Shown here one piece after another: positions 25,613 through 34,493 of a stretch of 64,000 nucleotides of DNA. The stretch is taken from positions 310,001 through 374,000 of the forward strand of contig NZ_QGOL01000003.1 in the NCBI RefSeq assembly GCF_003259255.1, in the 5' to 3' direction. Made by a program: the position numbers and the translations under genes. Position 1 is the stretch's first letter. Each line of letters opens with the position of its first letter. The stretch is from Algoriphagus litoralis. GTDB lineage: Bacteria > Bacteroidota > Bacteroidia > Cytophagales > Cyclobacteriaceae. The notes under the pieces were generated by a model, which was given only the letters and a program-made list of their open reading frames with translations, made no database searches and was not told the DNA's origin.

Positions 25613-27208
25613 ATGAAAAAAGAAACCAAAATTCAACCCCCTAGCGATGGCTGGAGAGGTTTTATAGAAAATATCGGTGCTGATGCAAGTGCCGGATTTG
25701 TAGTGTTTTTGTTGGCCATGCCGCTGAGTTTGGGCATTGCAAAGGCCTCAGATTTTCCTCCAATTATGGGATTGGTCACAGCGATCATCGGTGGGATCTT
25801 GGTGAGTTTTATCTCCGGATCCCGTCTGACGATCAAGGGTCCTGCCGCAGGATTAATCGTAGTGGTAGCGGGTTCGGTGACTGATTTTGGTGGGGGAGAG
25901 ACCGGATGGAAACTTGCCTTGGGAGCGATGGTCGTGGCTGGTTTGGTACAGATGCTATTTGGGGTATTGAAATTGGGCAAATTGGCAGATATCTTTCCGC
26001 TTTCAGCTATTCACGGGATGCTGGCAGCCATTGGGATTATCATCATAGTCAAGCAGATTCCAGTCTTATTGGATGTCAATCCTGACCTGTATAAAGGAAT
26101 GAGTATCGTGGGTATGATCTCAGCAATCCCTACGTTCCTTGCCAATTTTGATCCACGGGCCACTTTGATTGGGTTTTACAGTTTAGCAATCATGCTGGGA
26201 TGGCCTTATCTGAAAGATTTCAAGTTGGGTAAAATTCCAGCACCTCTGATGGTCCTATTAGTGGCAATTCCTTCAGAATTGGCCATGGATTTTGCACACA
26301 CCGAACCACCCTATGCTTTGCTTCATATTGGGAATCTGGTAGAAAATGTGAAGTACAACGCTGATTTTTCAGGTATTTCGCAGACAGGTGTTTTTGTAAA
26401 ATATGTGATCATGTTTGCCCTGGTGGGCACATTGGAGTCACTCCTTACGGTAAAAGCTATTGATTTGGCAGATCCTTTCCGAAGAAAATCAAACAATGAC
26501 AAGGATCTTATTGCGGTTGGTTTGGGAAATACGGTGAGTGCATTTTTGGGGGGATTGCCGATGATCTCAGAAGTGGCCCGAAGCTCTGCCAATGTGAATA
26601 ACGGAGCCAAAACACGCTGGGCCAACTTCTTTCATGGCTTCTTCATTCTGGTGTTTGTTCTTATCGCAACTCCAGTAATTGAAATGATTCCAAATGCAGC
26701 CTTGGCGGCTATGCTGATCACGGTGGGGATCAAACTCGCTCATCCAAAAGAGTTTGTCAACACCTTCAAAATTGGAAAAGAGCAATTGGCTATTTTCCTT
26801 GTCACGATTGCCTTCACTATTTTCGAAGATTTGCTGATTGGTATCGGAGCAGGTATACTCCTGAAAATGATCCTACACGTGATCAACGGTACGCCGATCA
26901 GTTCCTTCTTCAAAGCACCGACCGTGGTTTCTTTTGATAAAAATGAATATCTGGTAGAGATCGACAAAGCTGCCATTTTCTCCAATTTCCTCGGAATCAA
27001 ACGAAAATTGGAAGAAATCCCTGCCGGATTTAATGTGACCATCGACCTCAAAAACACCAAACTAGTGGACCATTCTGTGATGGAAAATCTCCACCATTTC
27101 CAACACGAATACGAAGAAAATGGAGGAACGGTCAGAATCATCGGACTGGAAAACCATAGACCTGTCTCTGATCATAAACTAGCTTCCAGAAAACTGGTCA
27201 ATTCCTGA
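25613..27208 (+). CDS. SulP family anion transporter, probably bicarbonate
   Basis: 531 residues: about 12-14 helices (residues 20-430) with the SulP signature region GPAAGLIVVVAGSVTDFGG and LGLITA-like repeats, then a C-terminal STAS domain (about 440-531, YLVEIDKAAIFSNFLGIKR, TIDLKNTKLVDHSVMENL). SulP proteins carry sulfate, bicarbonate (BicA) or organic acids; position 37 bp behind dabB argues for bicarbonate. Downstream lies a structured RNA and a porin gene. Substrate assignment is inference. Confidence 0.88.
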   Translation: MKKETKIQPPSDGWRGFIENIGADASAGFVVFLLAMPLSLGIAKASDFPPIMGLVTAIIGGILVSFISGSRLTIKGPAAGLIVVVAGSVTDFGGGETGWKLALGAMVVAGLVQMLFGVLKLGKLADIFPLSAIHGMLAAIGIIIIVKQIPVLLDVNPDLYKGMSIVGMISAIPTFLANFDPRATLIGFYSLAIMLGWPYLKDFKLGKIPAPLMVLLVAIPSELAMDFAHTEPPYALLHIGNLVENVKYNADFSGISQTGVFVKYVIMFALVGTLESLLTVKAIDLADPFRRKSNNDKDLIAVGLGNTVSAFLGGLPMISEVARSSANVNNGAKTRWANFFHGFFILVFVLIATPVIEMIPNAALAAMLITVGIKLAHPKEFVNTFKIGKEQLAIFLVTIAFTIFEDLLIGIGAGILLKMILHVINGTPISSFFKAPTVVSFDKNEYLVEIDKAAIFSNFLGIKRKLEEIPAGFNVTIDLKNTKLVDHSVMENLHHFQHEYEENGGTVRIIGLENHRPVSDHKLASRKLVNS

Positions 27209-27226
27209 CGCTTGGCAATAAAGTGG

Positions 27227-27300
27227 GTAGGAATAGGTCTCCCAATCCTCAGAGGAGCTGATACTTTAGCCGTGTTAGCCTGAGGCCTATTCCAGCTTAC
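27227..27300 (+). promoter_or_regulatory. Strong multi-helix RNA hairpin between SulP and porin genes
   Basis: Four stacked helices fold in one stem: GTA/TAC (27227-27229 region with G27227-C27300), GGAATAGG (27230-27237) / CCTATTCC (27286-27293), CCTCAG (27247-27252) / CTGAGG (27280-27285), and GCTGATAC (27257-27264) / GTGTTAGC (27272-27279), capped by a 7-nt loop TTTAGCC. The 5' side has bulges of 9 and 4 nt; the 3' side has one 4-nt bulge at 27294-27297. There is no T run after it, so it is not a plain terminator. It starts 19 bp after the SulP stop and ends 90 bp before the porin start: a cis-regulatory leader, RNA stabiliser or processing site are possible. Confidence 0.65.
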
Positions 27301-27390
27301 AACAAGAAATAATCCAATCCTATTTAATCGGAATCGGGTACTGTTTTACAGTAGCCTGAAACCGTATTTTCTAACCTAAAGAAAAAAAAC

Positions 27391-28737
27391 GTGAAAAAAA
27401 TACTTCAAATTCTTCTTTTGGCAGGAATGATAGTCATGGCTTTCGTGCTGTCAGCGATAGCCCAAACAGACAAAGAAGTCAAACTTTTCCTAAATGAGGA
27501 ACAAACACACTGGGTAAAAGGGACAGGGCTTGGTCAAATCTGGGTCAGATACACGGACCTAAATCCCGGATCTACCATTTTTGGCACTCCCAAAGACAAG
27601 ACATTTGATGTGGGACTTCGAAGAGTCCGGTACCAAGTGATGGGGCAAATTACAGATCAGATCTTCGTCTATACCCAGTTTGGAATCAACAGTTTTGGGT
27701 CGCTTTCCGGGAGAAAGCCTGGTTTGTTTCTTCACGATGTGACTGCTGAATATGCGGTGGTGAAGACAAAATTCAATCTCGGTGCAGGACTTCATGGATG
27801 GAATGGGACTGTGAGATTTTCTTCCTCCTCCGTCGGTTCAATATTGGGTTTGGATCTTCCCTACATCGAGGAATCGACCAATGACCTTACCGATCAGTTT
27901 GTAAGAAAATTGGGGATCTATGCCCACGGTCAATTAGGTGGGCTGAATTATCGGGTTTCGGCTTCCAATCCCTTTCCGATCCAAACCGCCCTGAGTCCTG
28001 TGCCTACATTACCAGAAAACGTAACCAATACAGCATACTTCAGTACTGCTGCTCCAGCTCTAAATTACCAGGGATATTTCTTTTGGCAATTTTGGGATCG
28101 TGAGACTACTCAGATCCCTTATATGACAGGTACCTATTTGGGTAAAAAACGGGTATTGAATATTGGGGCTGGGTTTTCTACTCAAGATCATGCGGTAGAA
28201 TACCGTGAATCTGGTTCAAGCCAAGTTCTTCAAAAACCCTTGAATCAATTTGGATTGGATCTCTTCTACGATACTCCGCTGAATAAGCAAACCGGCACTG
28301 CGCTAACGGTCTATGCGGCAGTAATAGACTATGATTTTGGTCCCAACTACCTCCGGGTGGCCGGCGCAATGAACCCTGCCAACGGAGTCAATCAAGGCGG
28401 GACATTCAATGGTCCCGGTAATAACATACCACTAATTGGTACCGGCCAAGTCTATTATTCTCAGATCGGATACCTAATGAAAAAGGATCTTTTGGGAAAA
28501 CTAGGTACCCTACAACCCTATGGGCAACTCATCCTATCAGACTACGAGCGGGTAGAAAAGCCATTGGCCGTCTACGATATCGGCATCAATTGGCTTCAGG
28601 CTGGACATCGGTCTAAACTTTCATTGGATTACCAAAGCAGACCTGTATTAACCCAAGGAACTAGTGAAAAACTGATAAAAAATGCTGCAGATCCCCGCAA
28701 AGGGATGCTAGTCCTTCAATACCAATTTTCTTTTTGA
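27391..28737 (+). CDS. Porin-like outer-membrane beta-barrel protein
   Basis: 448 residues from GTG at 27391. Signal peptide ending SAIAQ (about 25). The barrel part has R.RYQVMGQITDQIFVYTQFG near 72-90, a pattern of phosphate-selective porins O/P, many amphipathic strands and a final aromatic strand MLVLQYQFSF ending in Phe, as expected for BAM substrates. Downstream of dabAB-SulP on the same strand with a structured leader; it may let bicarbonate or other anions cross the outer membrane. Specificity cannot be read from the sequence. Confidence 0.75.
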   Translation: MKKILQILLLAGMIVMAFVLSAIAQTDKEVKLFLNEEQTHWVKGTGLGQIWVRYTDLNPGSTIFGTPKDKTFDVGLRRVRYQVMGQITDQIFVYTQFGINSFGSLSGRKPGLFLHDVTAEYAVVKTKFNLGAGLHGWNGTVRFSSSSVGSILGLDLPYIEESTNDLTDQFVRKLGIYAHGQLGGLNYRVSASNPFPIQTALSPVPTLPENVTNTAYFSTAAPALNYQGYFFWQFWDRETTQIPYMTGTYLGKKRVLNIGAGFSTQDHAVEYRESGSSQVLQKPLNQFGLDLFYDTPLNKQTGTALTVYAAVIDYDFGPNYLRVAGAMNPANGVNQGGTFNGPGNNIPLIGTGQVYYSQIGYLMKKDLLGKLGTLQPYGQLILSDYERVEKPLAVYDIGINWLQAGHRSKLSLDYQSRPVLTQGTSEKLIKNAADPRKGMLVLQYQFSF

Positions 28738-29016
28738 GAATACCTACTTATGTGATCTAGAAATCGGGGCCGTTGTGGCTTTGGGATATACCTTCAGTTT
28801 CGCATCTGAAGTGGTAGAAAATAATTCTATCAAAAGCCCTGATATTAGAAAATAGTAAACAAAAAGGAAAATTCTGATTACAAATCGGAGATCAGGGAGT
28901 ACCAAAGGCAAATTCGGATCCTTTCTTAATTTCTTTTAAGTAAATCTTAAGATCCACCTAAGGAAAATCAAAGGAAGCTAAGACCAATTTTACCAAACAC
29001 CCGAAATGAAAAAATC
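28738..29016. other. 279-bp intergenic region before the Rieske operon
   Basis: AT-rich, no open frame of note. A weak hairpin CTTCAG/CTGAAG occurs near 28793-28813 without a T run. I see no convincing -33/-7 promoter. Confidence 0.35.
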
Positions 29017-29472
29017 ATGAATGAGAAAATGAATCGCCTCGAATTCTTAAAATCCTTAGGTTTAAAAGGGGCATCTCTATTTGCCGTCTATTGTGCAGCC
29101 TCTGGATTGAGTAGTTGTATCAACGAAAGTATGGATCCTACTTTGCCACCCGGTACTGGAGGAAATGCAAATGAGCTAATCCTGGATCTCAATGACTCCA
29201 ATTATTCCAAATTGAATACCACCGGTAGCTACGTCATTGTCAGTGGAATCGTCATTGCCAGGATTTCAACAACGGCATTTGCCGCCGTCACACAAGTTTG
29301 CTCCCATGAAGGAAAAAGAAAAGTCACCTTTCGATCTGGGGAATTTTACTGCTCTGAACATGGGGCGAAATTTGATACCAATGGAAAAGGCCTAAACTCT
29401 GCTGGAAAGAAAGGTCTCAAAACCTATCCTACTGAATTAACCGGTACCTCGCTTAAAGTAACACTGGGATGA
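29017..29472 (+). CDS. Rieske [2Fe-2S] lipoprotein
   Basis: 151 residues. N-terminal MNRLEFLKSLGLKGAS, a Tat-like or lipoprotein signal, then LSSC (Cys about 33) as lipobox. A Rieske domain follows with both cluster motifs: Cys95-x-His97 (VCSHEG) and Cys112-x2-His115 (YCSEHGAKF), the latter followed by the short loop typical of arsenite-oxidase/soluble-type Rieske ferredoxins. Probably a periplasmic electron carrier. The stop overlaps the start of the DUF5777 gene (ATGA), so the next two genes are coupled. Confidence 0.87.
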   Translation: MNEKMNRLEFLKSLGLKGASLFAVYCAASGLSSCINESMDPTLPPGTGGNANELILDLNDSNYSKLNTTGSYVIVSGIVIARISTTAFAAVTQVCSHEGKRKVTFRSGEFYCSEHGAKFDTNGKGLNSAGKKGLKTYPTELTGTSLKVTLG

Positions 29473-30431
29473 TGATGGGTGTAGTGAGAAAATTCCTGCT
29501 TACCGTTGGTCTGGCCGGACTGATTACCATGACTTGGGTGGCAGAAGCTACTGCTCAAGATGATCTGCTTCAAATGCTGGAAGCAGAACAATCCAAAGAA
29601 CCTACTTATACCATTGCCACCTTCAAAGCATCTCGCTTGATCAATGGTCAAACCATCGAAACCATTTCAAAAAATCACCTCAACTTCTGGATTTCTCACC
29701 GGTTTGGTGCTGTTAACAGCGGGTTTTTGGCTAATTTTTTTGGTCTAGACGAGGCAAAAATCAGGTTGGGATTGGAGTATGGACTTACGGATAATTGGTT
29801 GATTGGAGCGGGGAGGAGTTCGCTGGAAAAGACCTATGACTTCTACACCAAGTACAAAGTATTGCGGCAATCCAACAAATTTCCAGTCACGGTAACGGGT
29901 ATTGGAGGCTGGGCTATCAATACGATGCCGACCGGGTATGTGATGGAGTCAGGTTCAGAAATGCGATTCAATGATAATCTGGAAAGGTATTCGTACTGGG
30001 GGCAAGTCCTAATCGCCAGAAAATTCAATGAGAATCTTTCCCTTCAAGTCATGCCCACCTACCTCCATTACAATAAAGTGGAAGACCCCTCTATAGCAAA
30101 TAACTTGGTGGCTTTAGGAATAGGTGGCCGCTATAAATTGACAAAAAGATTTACCCTTTCAGGGGAATATTACCATTCCTTCGCAGATCCAGGTGCATTT
30201 GAAGGAAGCACAGGAAAAGCCTATCCCTACCATGACGCGATTTCTTTAGGAGTGGATATCGAAACAGGTGGTCATGTGTTTCAGCTACACTTCACAAACT
30301 CCCGAGGAATGATCGAAAGGCATTTTATTGGTCAAACTACAGGCTCTTGGGGAGATGGAGACATCTTTTACGGATTTAATATTGCTAGGACATTCAGTTT
30401 TGACAAAGGGGCCAAACACAAAGACAAATGA
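29469..30431 (+). CDS. DUF5777 family beta-barrel protein
   Basis: 320 residues, signal peptide ending EATAQ (about 30). The mature part is a predicted outer-membrane barrel: ISKNHLNFWISHRFG, GLEYGLTDNWLIGAGRSS, ending in HFTNSRGMIERHFIGQTTG and a strand with FNIARTFSF. This matches DUF5777 barrels, often found with Rieske and YceI genes in Bacteroidota (from general knowledge). Starts within the Rieske stop codon and its TGA overlaps the YceI ATG, so all three are translated together. Function unknown. Confidence 0.75.
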   Translation: MMMGVVRKFLLTVGLAGLITMTWVAEATAQDDLLQMLEAEQSKEPTYTIATFKASRLINGQTIETISKNHLNFWISHRFGAVNSGFLANFFGLDEAKIRLGLEYGLTDNWLIGAGRSSLEKTYDFYTKYKVLRQSNKFPVTVTGIGGWAINTMPTGYVMESGSEMRFNDNLERYSYWGQVLIARKFNENLSLQVMPTYLHYNKVEDPSIANNLVALGIGGRYKLTKRFTLSGEYYHSFADPGAFEGSTGKAYPYHDAISLGVDIETGGHVFQLHFTNSRGMIERHFIGQTTGSWGDGDIFYGFNIARTFSFDKGAKHKDK

Positions 30432-30976
30432 GAACCAAGGTAAATTTAATTCTATTGCTGCTTGTAGTCCAAGTTAGCTTTGTCAGGGGGCAGACCTTAT
30501 ATGGTACATCGGCCGGTGAAGTCTCTTTCTATTCGGATACACCTTTGGAGACGATCGAAGCAGTCAATAAAAAGACAGGCAGCATCATCAATGTTAGCTC
30601 CAGAGAATTGGCCGTGCAGATGAAAATTTCAGATTTTGTTTTTCCTAATAAGTTAATGCAGGAGCATTTCAACGAGAACTATCTCGAAAGCGAGAAGTAT
30701 CCTACGGCAGTCTTCAAAGGGAAAATCAAGGAGCAAATAGATCTGACTGTGGCTGGCTCCTATGTGGTGACGGCAGAAGGTGGCCTGACTATTCATGGAG
30801 TGACAAAGCCAGTATCGGTAAAAGGAACCATCGTATCAACAGAAAGTGCGTTGAAATTGGATTTTAAATTCCAAATCAGACCCGAGGCATATAATATTGA
30901 AGTGCCCTCACTAGTGATTACCAAAATTGCCGAAGAGATCGATGTCACCGGAAAAATGACTTTGGTGAAAAAATAG
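30428..30976 (+). CDS. YceI family periplasmic lipid-binding protein
   Basis: 182 residues with signal peptide (hydrophobic run to about 21, VSFVRGQ). YceI lipocalin-like fold: SAGEVSFYSDTPLETIEA, MKISDFVFPNKLMQEHFNENYLE, KYPTAVFKG and GGLTIHGVTKPVSVKG are family motifs. YceI proteins bind isoprenoid or amphipathic molecules in the periplasm. Coupled by ATGA overlap to the DUF5777 barrel gene; a redox or isoprenoid-quinone role with the Rieske protein is conceivable. Confidence 0.9.
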   Translation: MRTKVNLILLLLVVQVSFVRGQTLYGTSAGEVSFYSDTPLETIEAVNKKTGSIINVSSRELAVQMKISDFVFPNKLMQEHFNENYLESEKYPTAVFKGKIKEQIDLTVAGSYVVTAEGGLTIHGVTKPVSVKGTIVSTESALKLDFKFQIRPEAYNIEVPSLVITKIAEEIDVTGKMTLVKK

Positions 30977-30998
30977 AGGTCTGGGTGACGGAAAATCT

Positions 30999-31025
30999 AG
31001 AGATCATAAGGTCTCCATTTTTTTT
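30999..31025 (+). terminator. Terminator of the Rieske-DUF5777-YceI operon
   Basis: GAGATC / GGTCTC (6 bp, one G-U) with a 4-nt loop, followed by CA and eight T, 23 bp past the YceI stop. Confidence 0.6.
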
Positions 31026-31109
31026 CTGATTCAGATTCTTCCCACAAACTTTGGGCTACGAATCTACACCCTCGGTAAATAAGAGAAAATATTGCATTGC
31101 CGAATCCAT

Positions 31110-31140
31110 AAAAAAAGCCAATCATACGATTGGCTTTTTA
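31110..31140. terminator. Bidirectional terminator between YceI and fasciclin genes
   Basis: AAAAAAGCCAATC / GATTGGCTTTTT with a 4-nt loop ATAC. A tract and T tract flank the stem, so it can serve both the plus-strand operon and the minus-strand fasciclin gene, whose stop is 20 bp away. Confidence 0.85.
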
Positions 31141-31159
31141 CACTAAACTAATCCAAAAA

Positions 31160-31702
31160 TTAATTTGGCAGTAGAACTGCATCAATTACGTGAATGACGC
31201 CATTGCTTCCCGTTAGGTCAGCAGCAGTTACTTTTGCGCCATTGATAGTGACTACACCATCTTTAATTGCTACGGTCAATTCTTGTCCGTTTAAGGTAGT
31301 TACTTTCTGTCCATCCTTAAGGTCAGCTGCAAGTACGTTTCCAGCCACTACGTGATAGGTAAGTACTGAAGTCAATTGGTCTTTACTCTCAGGCTTCAAT
31401 AGATTCTCTACTGTACCTGCCGGCAATGCCTCAAATGCTGAATTAGTAGGAGCAAAAATGGTAAATGGACCAGTTCCACTCAACGTTTCTACCAATCCTG
31501 CAGCTGTCACGGCAGTTACCAAAGTAGAATGATCTGGAGACCCTACAGCGATATCTACGACAGTCTTGGGTGCTTCTGCAGGTGCTACTTCTTCTACTAC
31601 AGCCTCTTCAGTTACTGTTTCTTCTTTTGGAGCGCTACAACTGATCAGCGTAACTGCGGCAAAGCCGAGCACAGCAAAAGATAAAGTTTTTAGATTTTTC
31701 AT
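31160..31702 (-). CDS. Fasciclin (FAS1) domain lipoprotein
   Basis: 180 residues from ATG 31702 (the frame is open to 31738 but only this start gives a signal peptide, with lipobox LISCS). A Glu/Ala-rich linker (about 22-45) is followed by a single FAS1 domain with its H1 and H2 motifs, FTIFAPTNSAFEALP and VIHVIDAVLLP, and YHVVAG between. Such proteins are surface or periplasmic adhesion domains. Alone in its transcription unit, convergent with the YceI operon. Confidence 0.92.
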   Translation of the reverse strand: MKNLKTLSFAVLGFAAVTLISCSAPKEETVTEEAVVEEVAPAEAPKTVVDIAVGSPDHSTLVTAVTAAGLVETLSGTGPFTIFAPTNSAFEALPAGTVENLLKPESKDQLTSVLTYHVVAGNVLAADLKDGQKVTTLNGQELTVAIKDGVVTINGAKVTAADLTGSNGVIHVIDAVLLPN

Positions 31703-31815
31703 GTTGATAGTTTGTTGGAGTTTATAATAACCTAACAAACAGCTCGGAGTAAGGTTTAAAAAAGGATGGAATTACTTTGTTTTTCAGTTTTTCCCCGCCA
31801 ATACTGCTACCCGAT

Positions 31816-33030
31816 TTATTTTTTCAAACTTTCCAATACCAATCTGACCAATTCTGCTTTGTCTCCATTAGGTATCCATCGAGCTACAATTACCAAATCA
31901 TTTTCCTGATCGACATAAATCATGTTTGTACCGGCTCCGATATGTAGAAATGCTGTTTTTGGGGCAGCTGGGACTTCTTTCTGGTCATTGTTGAGAAAGT
32001 AATTCATAAATCCATATCCGGGCTGAGCAGTAGTAGGAGTGCGGGACTTGTCGATCCAAGAGGTAGGAATTAGTTGTTTTCCATTCCAGTTTCCATTTCT
32101 CAAAGTCAAATATCCAAAGCGTGCCTGATCCCAAGCTGAAAGCATCATTCCACCGCCCCAGTGAGACCCCCCGCTAATGGATTGCATGATTTGTCCGTCC
32201 AAAATCACAAAGGAATTCTCATATCCTGTCCATCTCCAAGTGTCTGAGGCACCGATTGGATCCATGATTTTGTCCTTCAAGACTACCGGAAGGGGCTTTC
32301 TCCATACATTCATCAGGGCCAAAGCCAGCACATTAACTCGAGTATCGTTGTATTCATATACAGATCCGGGAGCATTTCGAGGACGTGTTCTCCATTGGTT
32401 GGCCTCACCGCTTGGACGATCTGCCCAGTCGGGTTTTCCCCAAAGGCTTCCTTCCCAATCGGATGTTTGCCTTAACAGATCATCCCATCGGATTTTTCGG
32501 TTGTGCTCGGTGTCAAATAGCTCAAAGACATCATCTTCATACAAATGATCCGATTTATTCATCATTGATTTTACAGGGTCGTAAGGATAGATTGGCGCCA
32601 TGTCCGGGTAAACCAAATCCATTTCATCTTTGATCAATCCCTCTGCAACTGCCAGCCCAGCAGTGGTGGAAAGAAAACTTTTAGCCACGCTGAAAGTCAA
32701 ATCCACGCGTTCAGGTTCTCCCCATTGTCCCACGACATAACCTTTGTAGATGATGAGTCCGGTAGCAGGACCCCGTTTTTTCATTGGACCAATGGGATAT
32801 CCAAACGGCTCACGACCAAAGGCGCTCTCATAGTGGGCAATTTTCAGATTTGGGTCCTGGTCACTTTCATGGTCCTGTGCAAACTCAATGGCTTTTTGGA
32901 TCAGTGCCTCGTCCAAGCCGAGTTCGGCTGGTTTTTTTACCTCCCATTTATTTTTATCGGGAAAATAAGTCTGAGCCGAAAGTGAAAATGAAAGAAAACT
33001 AAAGCAAAGCAGGAAAAAGAATTTCATCAT
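31816..33030 (-). CDS. Serine hydrolase, class C beta-lactamase family
   Basis: 404 residues from ATG 33030; the frame opens at 33171 but the signal peptide (MMKFFFLLCFSFLSFSLSAQ) starts only there. Penicillin-binding-protein fold with SxxK motif SVAKS (after LTF), YxN motif as YEYND, and a C-terminal HIGAGTN in the position of the third (K/H)xG box. Exported; probably an esterase or D-aminopeptidase-like enzyme rather than a drug-resistance beta-lactamase. Divergent from the FAD enzyme gene. Confidence 0.85.
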   Translation of the reverse strand: MMKFFFLLCFSFLSFSLSAQTYFPDKNKWEVKKPAELGLDEALIQKAIEFAQDHESDQDPNLKIAHYESAFGREPFGYPIGPMKKRGPATGLIIYKGYVVGQWGEPERVDLTFSVAKSFLSTTAGLAVAEGLIKDEMDLVYPDMAPIYPYDPVKSMMNKSDHLYEDDVFELFDTEHNRKIRWDDLLRQTSDWEGSLWGKPDWADRPSGEANQWRTRPRNAPGSVYEYNDTRVNVLALALMNVWRKPLPVVLKDKIMDPIGASDTWRWTGYENSFVILDGQIMQSISGGSHWGGGMMLSAWDQARFGYLTLRNGNWNGKQLIPTSWIDKSRTPTTAQPGYGFMNYFLNNDQKEVPAAPKTAFLHIGAGTNMIYVDQENDLVIVARWIPNGDKAELVRLVLESLKK

Positions 33031-33172
33031 TTTAAGGAGGTTATTTTGCGATTTTAGTAAATAATCGGGGCATTGTTCTGCTATAGATAAAACTTTCCCA
33101 AACCAAAAAATCCAAAAAACACTTTTTTGACTCAACGGTTCACTAAATTGTGCCCTGTTATTGATTTTCACA

Positions 33173-33203
33173 TTTGATTGGGAAGATTGATGACCTATTT
33201 TTG
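33173..33203 (+). promoter_or_regulatory. Promoter of the FAD oxidoreductase gene
   Basis: TTTG (33173-33176), 19-bp spacer, TATTTTTG (33196-33203): a full match to the Bacteroidota -33/-7 consensus. Transcription would start near 33209, only about 10 nt before the ATG at 33221. Confidence 0.75.
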
Positions 33204-33220
33204 CCCTAATTGGCAGATCA

Positions 33221-34468
33221 ATGGTAGAAGAAAAAATTTATATTATCGGTGCAGGACTTTCAGGATTGATTGCTTCACTTGAACTTGAGAGAGCTGGTTT
33301 TTCACCGATTATCCTAGAATCTACAGATAAGATCGGTGGACGAATGAAGACTGATTCAGTAGATGGATTTTTGTTGGATCACGGATTTCAGGTCTTAAAT
33401 ACCGCTTATCCAGAAGCGAAGAAATATTTGGATTTTCAGAGTTTGAGACTGAAAACCTTTGATCCTGGAGCAGTCATTTTTGATGATAAAGATTCCTATA
33501 TCATCACAGATCCTATGCGTAACCCGCTGAAGATCGTGGGGATGGCATTTTCTAAGGTGGGTACTTTTTTGGATAAAGTAAAAATGTTTACCCTTACGCA
33601 GGAGCTCAAAAAGAAGACCAACGAAGAAATATTCAATGAGCCTTCTATTCCTACGAATCAATACCTGAAAGAATACGGCTTTTCGGACCAGATCATAGAT
33701 AACTTTTTCAAACCATTCTTCAGAGGAATTTTTCTGGAAAAGAACCTGAATACTTCTTCACGAATGTTTGAGTTTGTGTTTAAAATGTTTTCCCTTGGAC
33801 ATGCAGCTGTTCCGGAAAAGGGAATGGGTGAAATTCCAGCAATGATCCAGCGTCAACTCAGCAAGACACAGATCTACTTCAATTCTCCAGTGGAAAAAGT
33901 AGAAAGCAAGACCATCTACCTCCAAAATGGTGAGATACTTCAAGCCGACCGAATCATCATAGCTGTGCAGCCGGATCAGGTGATGAAACAATTGCAGGGA
34001 CAATTTGCTCCTGCCCACCGGGTGATCAACTTATATTTCTCCACTCAAAAATCATTTTTGCTTCGGCCAATGATAGGCTTAGTATCCGGAAATCACCTAG
34101 TCAATAATATTGTCTTCATGGACGATGTGTCCAAAGCCTATTCCAGCAATGGAAGAGCTCTGCTTTCTGTATCTGTTTTAGAATCCAATTTGGCAGAAAA
34201 AGACCTGATCAAAGCTGTTCAGGCTGAGTTGGAGAAAATTTCAGGAATAAAAGCTGATTACTTCAAGTTTATCAAAGCTTATTCTATTTCGTATGCATTG
34301 CCTAATGTAGATGATCTGAAGTACAGTATTCCGATGACGGAGTGCAAGATTACAGATCATGTATATTTGGCTGGGGACTACTTGCTCAATGGCTCGATCA
34401 ACGCTGCAATGACCTCAGGAAGGACAGCTGCAGAGGCGGTGGTTTATAGCTATATGCCGACGCATTGA
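33221..34468 (+). CDS. FAD-dependent amine oxidase / phytoene desaturase-like oxidoreductase
   Basis: 415-residue cytoplasmic flavoprotein. Dinucleotide-binding motif IIGAGLSGLIASLE at about 7-20, ESTDKIGGRMKTD continuing the FAD site, DHGFQVLNTAYPEAK, and C-terminal VYLAGDYLLNGSINAAMTSGRTAAE that closes on the flavin. This composition is common in protoporphyrinogen oxidase/phytoene-desaturase-like proteins of the amino_oxidase family. Substrate unknown. The start is preceded by a consensus promoter. Confidence 0.88.
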   Translation: MVEEKIYIIGAGLSGLIASLELERAGFSPIILESTDKIGGRMKTDSVDGFLLDHGFQVLNTAYPEAKKYLDFQSLRLKTFDPGAVIFDDKDSYIITDPMRNPLKIVGMAFSKVGTFLDKVKMFTLTQELKKKTNEEIFNEPSIPTNQYLKEYGFSDQIIDNFFKPFFRGIFLEKNLNTSSRMFEFVFKMFSLGHAAVPEKGMGEIPAMIQRQLSKTQIYFNSPVEKVESKTIYLQNGEILQADRIIIAVQPDQVMKQLQGQFAPAHRVINLYFSTQKSFLLRPMIGLVSGNHLVNNIVFMDDVSKAYSSNGRALLSVSVLESNLAEKDLIKAVQAELEKISGIKADYFKFIKAYSISYALPNVDDLKYSIPMTECKITDHVYLAGDYLLNGSINAAMTSGRTAAEAVVYSYMPTH

Positions 34469-34493
34469 TTTTTTACCACGGAGGACACTGAAC
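34469..34493 (+). repeat. Dispersed intergenic repeat, copy 1 (TTTTACCACgGAGgACACtGAAC type)
   Basis: Core ACCACGGAGGACACTGA. Related to copies at 35165-35194 and, inverted, 35345-35363 and 39011-39024. Starts right after the stop of the FAD gene. Confidence 0.55.

Noticed and set aside
27227..27300. Structured hairpin as a rho-independent terminator of SulP
   Set aside because: No T run follows on either strand, and the stem is bulged; kept as a regulatory candidate instead.
28793..28813. Hairpin CTTCAG/CTGAAG after the porin gene
   Set aside because: Only 6 bp and no T run; not listed as a terminator.
29017..29472. Rieske protein as part of cytochrome bc1/alternative complex III
   Set aside because: No cytochrome b or c1 gene is nearby and the protein is a short lipoprotein; only a general electron-carrier role is claimed.
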